A stretch of 64,000 bases of DNA from the NCBI GenBank assembly GCA_963695405.1, contig CAVOGJ010000003.1, forward strand, positions 62,001-126,000. Direction: 5' to 3'. A program made the translations under genes and the position numbers. The notes below the pieces were generated by a model. It saw only the letters and a program-made list of their open reading frames with translations. It had not been told where the DNA came from and made no database searches. Positions within the stretch are counted from its first letter, which is position 1, and the number at the start of each line of letters is the position of its first letter. Below, in pieces: positions 53,287-61,110 of this stretch. The stretch is from CAVOGJ01 sp963695405. Its GTDB lineage: Bacteria > Planctomycetota > Planctomycetia > Pirellulales > Pirellulaceae.

Positions 53287-53473
53287 GGGGCTGTGCCAGG
53301 GGTCAAGCCAACAGTGGTACGTACGGGCCAAGCCAGGCGAAAGGACCCGAGGCTGAAGCCGACAGAGGAATGGGAAGGCAAAGATGTGCCTCCCGGTTGC
53401 GAGTTTGACAACCGGCCGCTCTGCCGACAAGGGGACTCGCCTTCTCGCCACGTGACAAGGGCGGCCACAAGAC

Positions 53474-53692
53474 TCATTGGGCCGAAGGATGGGCCGAAGC
53501 GGGCGGCTTCAAGCCGGACTCGTGCGACGATTCATTCTGCAATTCATCAAACAACTCCTCCCGCACCACCGGTAGCTCGGCGGGAGCCTCGATGCCAAGA
53601 CGCACGCCGCCTCCGCTGACGCGCACGACCGTGATCGTGATGCCAGCCCCAATGCGTATGCGCTCTCCGACTTTGCGACTGAGGACCAACAT
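53474..53692 (-). CDS. csrA: Carbon storage regulator CsrA
   Basis: The CsrA RNA-binding protein acts on translation and stability of mRNAs by binding GGA sites. The 72-residue protein starts MLVLSRKVGERIRIGAGITI, continues with VVRVSGGGVRLGIEAP and PAELPVVREELFDEL, and ends in a variable polar tail. ATG 53692 is preferred over the frame from 53755 because GGGAAG lies just upstream and the family starts here. Confidence 0.92.
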   Translation of the reverse strand: MLVLSRKVGERIRIGAGITITVVRVSGGGVRLGIEAPAELPVVREELFDELQNESSHESGLKPPASAHPSAQ

Positions 53693-54044
53693 GACGACAT
53701 TCTTCCCTGAAACCTGGACGTGAAACGGCCTCGCCAATCTGAGGTGATAGCACAACCAGGGGCGCTACGCAACTAATCAGCCTCCTTCTCGAGTCCCCCC
53801 AAAGTACCGAGGGCTTCGTATCCACCGCAAACCCCCTAGACGCACCGCTTCTTCGTCGTACCCGCTCGGTGGTGACACGACCCCAGGGCACAATCCAAAG
53901 AGGCGGGTTCGGGTACGACGGCAAAGCCGAGATTGTCAGACGACCAAAGCTCTTTCTTCGCGACGCGAGGATGAAACCGCCTTATCGAAGCGACCGTCGG
54001 TCCTGCTGTTTCCACGACTTGGACGTGTTCGCAGCGGCGGTCGA
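53693..54044. other. Intergenic region containing an 11-bp inverted repeat
   Basis: The region upstream of csrA holds no supported gene. Arms CGTCGTACCCG (53854-53864) and CGGGTACGACG (53910-53920) are perfectly complementary and separated by 45 bases, so a structured leader or operator is possible. No clear promoter was found. Confidence 0.5.
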
Positions 54045-54527
54045 CTATTCCGGCTTCTTGGAGTTATCTTGAGCGGCCGCCATTCGCGCTTGTTGCTGCC
54101 GATACTTTTCGTGCACCTCGAGATCGAACGGGGTATGTTCGGTAAGGTTCTCCACCGCTCGATACTGCGCATGGCAGCGGTAGCACTCCAGCACGTCCCC
54201 CATCAGAAAGAACAGCCCCACATCGATGAGCGCCGTCAGGAAGAGGATTCCGTAGGTCAGGAAGATCTGATGGTAATACCAGGCAACACTGCTCAACCCG
54301 AACCCCAGGACGACGATCGCCACCCCCAGGCGCTGCGGAAAATCCTTGCGGACGAAGAGTTCCCGCGAGGGGCAGACGAGACAGGCGTCGACGCGGTTAC
54401 CGCTGACGGCATCGTCGGTCAGCCGGACCCGCGTTTGACATGTCTGGCAAGCCAGCACCTTCGTATCGCTACGGAACGTCTCCCGGTTGGTTGCGTGGCA
54501 TTGCCCGCACGTGAAGGTGATGTTCAT
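54045..54527 (-). CDS. Zinc-ribbon membrane protein of unknown function
   Basis: The 160-residue protein has an N-terminal pair of Cys motifs (FTCGQCHATN, LACQTCQTRVRL), a third set (ACLVCPSRELFV), two membrane helices (FPQRLGVAIVVLGFGLSSVA and YGILFLTALIDVGLFFLMG) and a last ECYRCHAQYRA near a polar C-terminus. This C4-helix-helix layout recurs in planctomycetes as a small membrane protein. ATG 54527 is chosen because the longer frame has unconserved sequence. It follows the multi-pass protein gene at 37 bases. Confidence 0.7.
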   Translation of the reverse strand: MNITFTCGQCHATNRETFRSDTKVLACQTCQTRVRLTDDAVSGNRVDACLVCPSRELFVRKDFPQRLGVAIVVLGFGLSSVAWYYHQIFLTYGILFLTALIDVGLFFLMGDVLECYRCHAQYRAVENLTEHTPFDLEVHEKYRQQQARMAAAQDNSKKPE

Positions 54528-54564
54528 GTCAGAGGATCCACATTGCGAGCGTCCGACGGGCGTC

Positions 54565-55326
54565 TCACAGGGGCACAGTAGCAGTGGCATTCAATAGTTG
54601 GGAGCTCAGCTCCCCCAGGTAACAAAATAAGACGGCAACATATAAGATGCCAGTAGCACTCTGCGTATTAGGAATCCGTAGTGTCAGCCATGTCATCCAG
54701 GCCAAGCCCGCGACGCCGACCAATCCAGAGAGCCAGCGGAGCGTGACAAGTCCGCACCAACCGACGCTCACCCATCCCTGTTGCGATACTTCGCTCAGCA
54801 GCCCTATCCCGCACAACGTCGTGCGCACACCGACAATCACGAACAGGGCAACGAGCAACTGTCGGAGCGGTCGCAATTGCATCGTGGGTGTATTGAGATA
54901 CCAGTGACCAAGCAGCATGGCGGCAGTTGTCAGACCCAGCAGCAACCCACTCGTGATCGCATTGGCGCGAGACTGCATCGACGAAGCGACTGGACCGCTG
55001 TCGGCTGCCAGCAGTAGCGCTGCCGTCAGATCCAGGAAGGCGACCAGGTAAATGCTCAGCTGGCCTAACAGGCGGCGTTCATAAATCCAGACGACGGATC
55101 CGACGTAGCTGACGGCAGCGGCCGCCAGGCAGAGATTCCTCAACGAAGCGATTTGCAGATCACTCGTGGCCACCGCCAGAGCGGCAAACGTGTTGAGTCC
55201 TAACAGAACCCACAGGTGGACACGAAAGAAACCGCTCGTCACGACACGACTGGGCGTCCACGCCATGGCAATCGCCAACCCGAAGGCGAGACGGAGGATG
55301 AACGAAGCGAGCAGCGCCCATAACAT
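54565..55326 (-). CDS. Multi-pass membrane protein of unknown function
   Basis: The 253-residue protein has about seven hydrophobic segments (for example ILRLAFGLAIAMAW, FRVHLWVLLGLNTFAALAV, LCLAAAAVSYVGSVVWIY, ITSGLLLGLTTAAMLLGHWY and LLVALFVIVGVRTTLCGIG). Helices carry few charges, and the last is WMTWLTLRIP near the C-terminus. I recognise no family. Its start is 10 bases after the folE stop, and the zinc-ribbon membrane protein follows at 37 bases, so the three form an operon-like run. Confidence 0.6.
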   Translation of the reverse strand: MLWALLASFILRLAFGLAIAMAWTPSRVVTSGFFRVHLWVLLGLNTFAALAVATSDLQIASLRNLCLAAAAVSYVGSVVWIYERRLLGQLSIYLVAFLDLTAALLLAADSGPVASSMQSRANAITSGLLLGLTTAAMLLGHWYLNTPTMQLRPLRQLLVALFVIVGVRTTLCGIGLLSEVSQQGWVSVGWCGLVTLRWLSGLVGVAGLAWMTWLTLRIPNTQSATGILYVAVLFCYLGELSSQLLNATATVPL

Positions 55327-55336
55327 TGTGTCTGGG

Positions 55337-55924
55337 CTACCTTTCTCCGCCGTAAATCAGCTGCATCACCTCACTCCTGGTCGACAGATTCGAGCGGAAG
55401 ATGCCCTTCATGGCGGATGTCACGCACAGGCTGCCCGGTTTCTTGATTCCGCGGATGGTCATACAACTGTGCGAAGCCTCGATGACGACGGCGACTCCTT
55501 TGGCGTTCAGTTCCGAAACGAGCAGGTCAGCGATCGTTTCCGTCAGTCGCTCCTGCACTTGGGGCCGACGAGCCACGCCTTCGACCACGCGTGCCAGTTT
55601 ACTCAGCCCGATGACTTTGCCGTTCGGGAGGTAAGCGATGTGCGCTTTCCCCGTAAACGGCAATAGATGGTGCTCGCAAAAACTGCAGAAACTGATGTTC
55701 TTCACCAACACGACTTCATCATACTTCTCGGTAAAGAACTTTTTGAGGTGTTCCCGCGGGTCCTCGCGCAATCCAGAGAACATCTCCGCGTACATGCGCC
55801 CCACGCGAGCAGGCGTCTCGAGCAATCCTTCCCGATCCGGGTTTTCGCCGACGGCAGCCAGGATCTCACGAACGGCCGCTTCGATCCGCGGAAAGTCGAC
55901 TTCGGGGAACTGACCATCGGACAT
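55337..55924 (-). CDS. folE: GTP cyclohydrolase I
   Basis: FolE converts GTP to dihydroneopterin triphosphate, the first step of folate and tetrahydrobiopterin synthesis. The 195-residue protein has the zinc ligands (Cys and His in FCSFCEHHLLPF, and the Cys of ASHSCMTIRGIKKPG), the GTP-binding segment PNGKVIGLSKLARVVEGVAR, RPQVQERLTETIADLL and the late FRSNLSTRSEV. ATG 55924 is at the expected start. Downstream in the same run are a multi-pass membrane protein and a zinc-ribbon membrane protein. It is convergent with no neighbour. Confidence 0.93.
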   Translation of the reverse strand: MSDGQFPEVDFPRIEAAVREILAAVGENPDREGLLETPARVGRMYAEMFSGLREDPREHLKKFFTEKYDEVVLVKNISFCSFCEHHLLPFTGKAHIAYLPNGKVIGLSKLARVVEGVARRPQVQERLTETIADLLVSELNAKGVAVVIEASHSCMTIRGIKKPGSLCVTSAMKGIFRSNLSTRSEVMQLIYGGER

Positions 55925-56031
55925 GGGAAGTACTCGGAAAAGACGCGTGCCAGGGAACGAAACATCGTAGGAACGAGATCTGAAAGAATCAAGCGGCCGG
56001 TCGAAAACGCGGACAGTGCGGCAGTCCCGGC

Positions 56032-56730
56032 CTAATTCACACTGAAATCAGGAGGAAAATCCCCATCCGACGACTCGCCGGCCGACGGCTCGCAAATACG
56101 TTTCAGGTGCCGCAAGAGAATCTTGGCTCGCCGCTCGACATGCACTTCGGCAAGTAATCGAAGTTTTTCGGCATCCGACACGCGGACCACATGCGAGATC
56201 AAATCGGTGAGCACCCCCAAGCAAACATCATCCCCCAAAGACTGCGTCAGCTGCCGCGCGGCGAGAGCAGATTTTGGCATGCATTGGCGAAAAGCCGCCA
56301 GCAGCCGCTGCACCAGCCGTTCGCTCGACTGCGAGGTGGCCGCGTATTGATCGGATAGCAATTCAATGCGGGCCACGCGAAACGGATGGTGCGATGCGAT
56401 CTCCTCCACGATGCGGGCCCGTCTTAAACCCATCAACAGTACGTTGGCCCGACCATCGTCGAACTGAGTGCGGCTGATTACCTGCCCGAGACATACACAT
56501 GGTTCGATCGGTGGCTCGCAGCCGCACGGCAGATGGTCGTTGGGTTTGAGGATGGCCATCGAGATCAATCGATCGCTGCTCATCGCATCTTGCAGCAATT
56601 CCCGGTAACGCGGCTCGAAGACATGCAGCGCCTGCACGGCGTGAGGATAGAGCACGGTACCGGGGAGAGGGAACAGCCGCGTCATGCCGTCGAACGCGTC
56701 CGCGCAGAAGATTGGGTCCGGTTGGGGCAT
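56032..56730 (-). CDS. Lon N-terminal (LON substrate-binding) domain protein
   Basis: The 232-residue protein is a single LON-type domain without ATPase or protease parts. MTRLFPLPGTVLYPHAVQAL near the start, FEPRYRELLQDAM and a FDDGRANVLLMGLRRARI beta-rich core fit the family. The remainder is helical (SERLVQRLLAAFRQC, DAEKLRLLAEVHVE). Stand-alone LON domains may bind substrates or adapt protein turnover, but no partner is known here. ATG 56730 is chosen because the conserved domain begins about fifteen residues later. An alternative start at the MTRLFPLPG methionine would be shorter. Confidence 0.78.
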   Translation of the reverse strand: MPQPDPIFCADAFDGMTRLFPLPGTVLYPHAVQALHVFEPRYRELLQDAMSSDRLISMAILKPNDHLPCGCEPPIEPCVCLGQVISRTQFDDGRANVLLMGLRRARIVEEIASHHPFRVARIELLSDQYAATSQSSERLVQRLLAAFRQCMPKSALAARQLTQSLGDDVCLGVLTDLISHVVRVSDAEKLRLLAEVHVERRAKILLRHLKRICEPSAGESSDGDFPPDFSVN

Positions 56731-56892
56731 GAACGGTGTGCGAGACCTTTCTCGTTCCAGCGAAGTACGTCGATTGCCAACTACCCCGCAAATCGCGAGG
56801 CGCCCTGCCGTCACTGGCGGGGGCTACTCATCTGTTCTGGTCGTGTCGTCCCCGAACGGATCGGGATGATGACTGTGGCTCACGAATGTCAC

Positions 56893-57282
56893 CTACGGTG
56901 TGGACAGTAAGTGTATCTCGGGAATCAGATCGGGTACGATTTCGATCTCTGGATAATCCTCCTCGCTTGCCAGTATCTCGGCGCAGCAGGTCGTCATCTG
57001 ATCGAGAAACGGCTGCAATTCCAAACCAAGATGGCAGGGAAGGTATTTTTCCAGATAGCTTCTCGAGCCGAAATACAGTTTCTTAGCGCCACGAATGTTA
57101 CCGTTGCCGAAATGATGCAAGCAGACGGCAGTTTGAATCAGCCCTTTGTAGAAATCCCGAGAGGGACCGTGATACTCGGTCCATAGCTCCTCCCAGGCAT
57201 CGTGCGCTTCGAAGAACTCGCACACATTAAAGTGCTCGATCCCGGTCAGATAGAGCGAATGATGCGGTGACTCGTCGGTCAT
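56893..57282 (-). CDS. DUF309 family protein
   Basis: The 129-residue protein has the DUF309 signature, FNVCEFFEAHDAWEELWTE followed by FYKGLIQTAVCLHHFGNG. SYLEKYLPCHLGLELQP lies after. The HxxWE motif and the LIQxAV segment are the diagnostic parts. Function is unknown. ATG 57282 is chosen because GGGAGGAGG lies upstream, and the long frame to 57624 has no further similarity. Confidence 0.85.
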   Translation of the reverse strand: MTDESPHHSLYLTGIEHFNVCEFFEAHDAWEELWTEYHGPSRDFYKGLIQTAVCLHHFGNGNIRGAKKLYFGSRSYLEKYLPCHLGLELQPFLDQMTTCCAEILASEEDYPEIEIVPDLIPEIHLLSTP

Positions 57283-57527
57283 GCGACCTCCTCCCAAGAA
57301 CGCGTGCCAACGTCCGTTGTGGCGACTTCCTGCGAGAATGTCAATCGCCGGCGGGCTCGGCTGGCCGGACAGGAGACTTTTCCGGCGCCGACACTTGACG
57401 ACATCGCTTCTTGGGCTCACCATTGTCGAGAGGGATGGGATCGATCTCGATCCGGCGACGTCAACGAACGGACGGGGACGACCCGGGCTTCCTGCGGACG
57501 GCGGGCCACGACGGGCGAAGGACGGAA

Positions 57528-58210
57528 ATGACTGCCACCGCCGAGCAAAAACGACACGCGCGTCGAGTGCTAGAATATCTTTCACGCGACTACCCGCAGG
57601 CGGAGTGTGCGCTCCGCTTCGCAACGCCGTTTCAACTTCTGATCGCCACCATCCTCTCGGCCCAATGCACGGATGAACGCGTGAATCTGGTGACGGAAGG
57701 CTTGTTCCGCGACTACCCGACGGCGCATGAACTGGCGGCCGTACCGCTGGGAAAGCTGGAAAAGGCCATCCAGAGCACTGGCTTTTTTCGCAACAAGGCC
57801 CGCAACATCAAGTCCTGCTCGCAGGATCTCGCAGCCAACTACGGTGGCGAGGTGCCGCGTACCTTGGACGAATTGGTGCGCTTGGCGGGTGTGGGCAGGA
57901 AGACCGCAAATGTCGTGTTAGGGACCGCCTTCGGCATCGCGAGTGGTGTTGTGGTGGACACGCACGTGGGTCGCATCAGTCGCCGACTGGGTCTGACGGC
58001 TGAGAAGGATCCGGTGCGCCCGAGCGCGACTTGATGGCTCAGTTGCCTCGCAAAGAGTGGGTGGCTTATTCACACCGCGTGATCCACCATGGACGCAGCG
58101 TCTGCAAAGCCCGCGCGGCTCGGTGTGATTTGTGCTCGATGAGGAATTTTTGTCCGCAGATCGGCGTCGAACAAAGCGTTCTTTCCCAACGTCCCAGCCT
58201 TCAACGTTAA
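57528..58210 (+). CDS. nth: Endonuclease III (Nth), frame broken once
   Basis: Nth is a DNA glycosylase/AP lyase removing oxidised pyrimidines. The intact frame starts MTATAEQKRHARRVLEYL and has TILSAQCTDERVNLV, IQSTGFFRNKARNIK, the helix-hairpin-helix LAGVGRKTANVVLG (with the catalytic Lys) and the Asp in VVVDTHVGRISRRLG. Near 58018-58022 the frame ends abnormally. Restoring one base gives ERDLMAQLPRKEWVAYSH, then the iron-sulfur Cys set C-x6-C-x2-C-x5-C (VCKARAARCDLCSMRNFC) and a stop at 58208-58210, about 227 residues. The gene is therefore probably whole. AAGGACGG precedes ATG 57528. dcd follows by 28 bases. Confidence 0.88.
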
Positions 58211-58238
58211 CCGCGACCTCCGCGATTGCGAGTTCAAC

Positions 58239-58805
58239 ATGATTCTTTCCGGTGAAGAGATTCAACGCCAAATCGGCTCGAATATCGTCATTGATCCTTT
58301 TGACCCGAGCCATCTCAACCCGAATAGCTACAACCTGACACTACACGATGAGGTGCTGACCTACGAGGAAGTCGTGCTGGATATGCGAAAGCCTAATCGC
58401 ACCCGCCGCATCCGAATACCACAAGATGGTCTCGTTTTGAATCCGTCCCAATTGTACCTGGCGCGGACGGTCGAGCGGACGGAGACCCATAACCTGGTGC
58501 CAATGATTGAGGGGCGTTCCTCGATCGCAAGATTGGGCCTGTTTGTGCATGTTACCGCGGGTTTCGGCGATGTTGGTTTTTGCGGCTACTGGACGCTGGA
58601 GATGTTTGCCGTGCAACCAGTGCGGATCTATCCGGGAGTGGCCATTTGCCAGATTCTCTTCCATCAGATCGACGGCGAATTTCGGGAATACGAGAGCGAC
58701 AAATACCAACACAATCGGGACATCCAGCCGAGCATGCTCTATAAGGAACTTGATCCGGACGCCGTTTTTGAGGATCCACAACGACGTTTTCAATTCGAGG
58801 CATAA
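58239..58805 (+). CDS. dcd: dCTP deaminase
   Basis: The enzyme deaminates dCTP to dUTP and ammonia for dTTP synthesis. It belongs to the trimeric dUTPase-like fold. The 188-residue protein matches MILSGEEIQRQI, FDPSHLNPNSYNLTL, MIEGRSSIARLGLFVH (nucleotide-binding and catalytic region, Glu-Gly-Arg-Ser) and HVTAGFGDVGFCGYWTLEMF. ATG 58239 is at the expected start. It follows nth closely and is convergent with the AAA-type gene. Confidence 0.92.
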   Translation: MILSGEEIQRQIGSNIVIDPFDPSHLNPNSYNLTLHDEVLTYEEVVLDMRKPNRTRRIRIPQDGLVLNPSQLYLARTVERTETHNLVPMIEGRSSIARLGLFVHVTAGFGDVGFCGYWTLEMFAVQPVRIYPGVAICQILFHQIDGEFREYESDKYQHNRDIQPSMLYKELDPDAVFEDPQRRFQFEA

Positions 58806-58900
58806 ATGCGTTGGCACGAGTTCCCATCGTCTCATGCCAGGCAGCTTGCCACTCGCGCCGCATCCCTCCTTCGACGCGGAAGAACGGACGAGCCGCTCAG

Positions 58901-60646
58901 CTACATGACGGTGAAGTAATTGCTGGCTGCAAAGTCGAAATTCTCTGGAGTTAAGACTATGGGCCGTTTCTTGTACATGCAGTAGTTCTTTACCTGCAGC
59001 AGCAAGTCGCGAGGATGACACATCCGAAACGGCTTGTTCGTCGGCCGATAATGGTGCTCGATCAAATGATTGATGGAACGTTCGCAATGCTCGAACTTCA
59101 TCACCTTGCACATGATCTTAAACAGCTCTCGAAACTCTTCCTCTGACGGATTCTCCACCTCGATCTTATAGGGAATACGCCGCAGAAACGCGTCGTCCAC
59201 CAGGTCCTTTGGTTCCAGATTCGTGGAAAAGATCACCAGCTGATCGAATGGAACCTGCACCTTCTTACCGCTGGGGAGGTTGAGAAAATCGTACCGTTTC
59301 TCCAAGGGTACGATCCAGCGATTAAGTAATTCATCGGTCGTCATCCGCTGGCGTCCAAAGTCGTCGATGACCAGCGTTCCGCAGTTGCTCTTAAGCTGTA
59401 CTGGGGCTTCATTGATGCCGGTGTTCGGGTTGATGCCCAACTCGAGATTATCCATCGTCAGTTCACCACCGACGATAATCGTCGGCCGCTTGATACGAAC
59501 CCAACGGTGATCGATTTTGTGACAGTTCAGCAAGCCACCGTCCGATGCCAAAGGCGTCGCCTCGTGCTGCGCCGGATCAAACAGGCGTATGATCTCGCCG
59601 TCGACACCGATCGCCCTCGGAATCCAGATATACTCTCCAAAGGCCCGCGTTACCCGTTCAGCAATGCTTGTTTTTCCATTCCCCGGAAAGCCAAACAAGA
59701 ACATTCCCTTACCCGAGTTCATGGCTGAACCGAGGCGATCGAACATCTTTTTGTTGATCAGCAGATCCGAAAAGGCCCGGTCAAGATCATTTTGCGAGGG
59801 ATGTTGATGTTGAAGTGATTGCTGCGCCACGGAATCGCAATACGACTGGAGCGTTACTGGAGCGGCCCCGTAGTACGTGCACTTTCGGGCATGGGACCGC
59901 GCCCGCTCGCGGCCCGCGTCCGTCAATTCAATCTTGTAGTCATTTAGTGAGGTCGTACCGCGATAGTGGATGAGCTGATCGAACTTCATCCTCGAGATCA
60001 GATTGGTGATGAGCGTAAAGGGGAGTTTGATTTGATCGGCGATATTTTGTCCGGTGTCTTCACCCTTCGCCAGCAGATACTTGAGCACCAGTTCCTCAAC
60101 GGAACTATCGTTCAGTCCCGCTTCTTCGAACGAACTCGGCTCGTTCGGAAAGAAGGGCTCGGCGGGCGGCGCGAGTTGTTCAGGGACCGGTGCCCGCGCC
60201 GCACGCATAGCCGATGGCTTGCCCGGTGCTGGACCAGCGGCGGCTGGTCGTGCTTGGGCCGCGGGTGGCCGCACGCCATTGGCCGGTGGACGTGTACCAT
60301 TGGCCGGTGGACGCGTGCCATTGGCCGGTGGACGCGTGCCGTTCGCTGGAGGTCGTCCTCCTTCCGCGGCTGGCGGACGGGCTCCGTCCGCGGGTGGACG
60401 GACATCTGGACTGCTCGCCGGACGGGGTTGGGCAGAAGGTGGTGGGGCCGGACGTCGCTCGTTCGACGGTGGCTTGCCACTTGAGTCGACGGATCTCGAC
60501 AACTCATTCAGACGATCGAGAAGCCCATCGATCTCTTGCTCGGACGGTTTTGTGCCCGGCCCCGTGGCGCGGGTTCGTGGCGCTACGCCGGGCTTGACGG
60601 CGCTCGTGGCGTCCGCTGGGTCCGAAAAATTCAACCCGTTGCTCAT
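58901..60646 (-). CDS. AAA ATPase with proline-rich repeat linker and winged-helix-like domain
   Basis: The 581-residue protein has an N-terminal disordered region of Pro/Ala/Arg, with four copies of a seven-residue RPPANGT-like repeat (98-125). A winged-helix-like domain at about 183-250 follows (VEELVLKYLLAKGEDTGQ, TLITNLISRMKFDQLIHY). The C-terminal AAA domain carries Walker A GFPGNGKTS (319-327), Walker B LVIDDFG, sensor-1 FSTN and an Arg finger at FLRRIPYK. SDLLINKKMFDRLGSAM leads into it. The AAA part resembles MoxR-like or DnaC-like chaperone ATPases but is not assigned. It may load or remodel protein or DNA complexes. Nothing else of a system lies on the same strand. Confidence 0.78.
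   Translation of the reverse strand: MSNGLNFSDPADATSAVKPGVAPRTRATGPGTKPSEQEIDGLLDRLNELSRSVDSSGKPPSNERRPAPPPSAQPRPASSPDVRPPADGARPPAAEGGRPPANGTRPPANGTRPPANGTRPPANGVRPPAAQARPAAAGPAPGKPSAMRAARAPVPEQLAPPAEPFFPNEPSSFEEAGLNDSSVEELVLKYLLAKGEDTGQNIADQIKLPFTLITNLISRMKFDQLIHYRGTTSLNDYKIELTDAGRERARSHARKCTYYGAAPVTLQSYCDSVAQQSLQHQHPSQNDLDRAFSDLLINKKMFDRLGSAMNSGKGMFLFGFPGNGKTSIAERVTRAFGEYIWIPRAIGVDGEIIRLFDPAQHEATPLASDGGLLNCHKIDHRWVRIKRPTIIVGGELTMDNLELGINPNTGINEAPVQLKSNCGTLVIDDFGRQRMTTDELLNRWIVPLEKRYDFLNLPSGKKVQVPFDQLVIFSTNLEPKDLVDDAFLRRIPYKIEVENPSEEEFRELFKIMCKVMKFEHCERSINHLIEHHYRPTNKPFRMCHPRDLLLQVKNYCMYKKRPIVLTPENFDFAASNYFTVM
60271..60354. repeat. Four 21-base tandem repeats encoding RPPANGT-like units
   Basis: Four consecutive 21-base units (60271-60291, 60292-60312, 60313-60333, 60334-60354) lie inside the proline-rich region of the AAA gene. 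The middle two are nearly identical and the fourth is divergent. In frame, this is seven residues per unit. Confidence 0.9.
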
Positions 60647-61110
60647 CTTCGTCGCTCAATCTTGAACCAGATAATTGCCAACTACGCCTACCGACGAAAT
60701 CGGGAGGTTGCTGGGGAAAGTTAGGTTGTGATGAGTCGACTGGCAAATGCGAGCGGGCGGATGTAGCGATATGAAGGCCACTCTCTTCGGATTGGGCACA
60801 CCAGCCAATGACCGGGCATCCGTCTATGCCGAAAATTCGGAATCTGCGGAAAGTCAGCTGGCCGCCGTATCGAAATTGCTGAGCCTTGCCGGCGCTGTCA
60901 TGAAGCCGTTGAAAACTCGTATTGACGCCGAGCACAGAATCCACAGAATCCCCAGACAAGGATACGCCTCCGGGCGATATCCGCCGAGCGAAGGTAGACG
61001 AAGTCGTTGTGGGTGCTGAAGGATGGATTCTCCAGCGGCCACGAGCTCGTCTCGACGACCCACTTCGCAATTCCATTCCGATTGGACTCAGGCAAGGAGG
61101 CCTGCAAGCC
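60647..61110. other. Divergent region between AAA gene and MurE-like gene
   Basis: No gene is supported here. Two short plus-strand frames (60747-61019 and 60922 onward) have basic, unconserved content. The region should hold promoters for both divergent genes. GGAGG sits ten bases before the MurE-like start. Confidence 0.45.
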
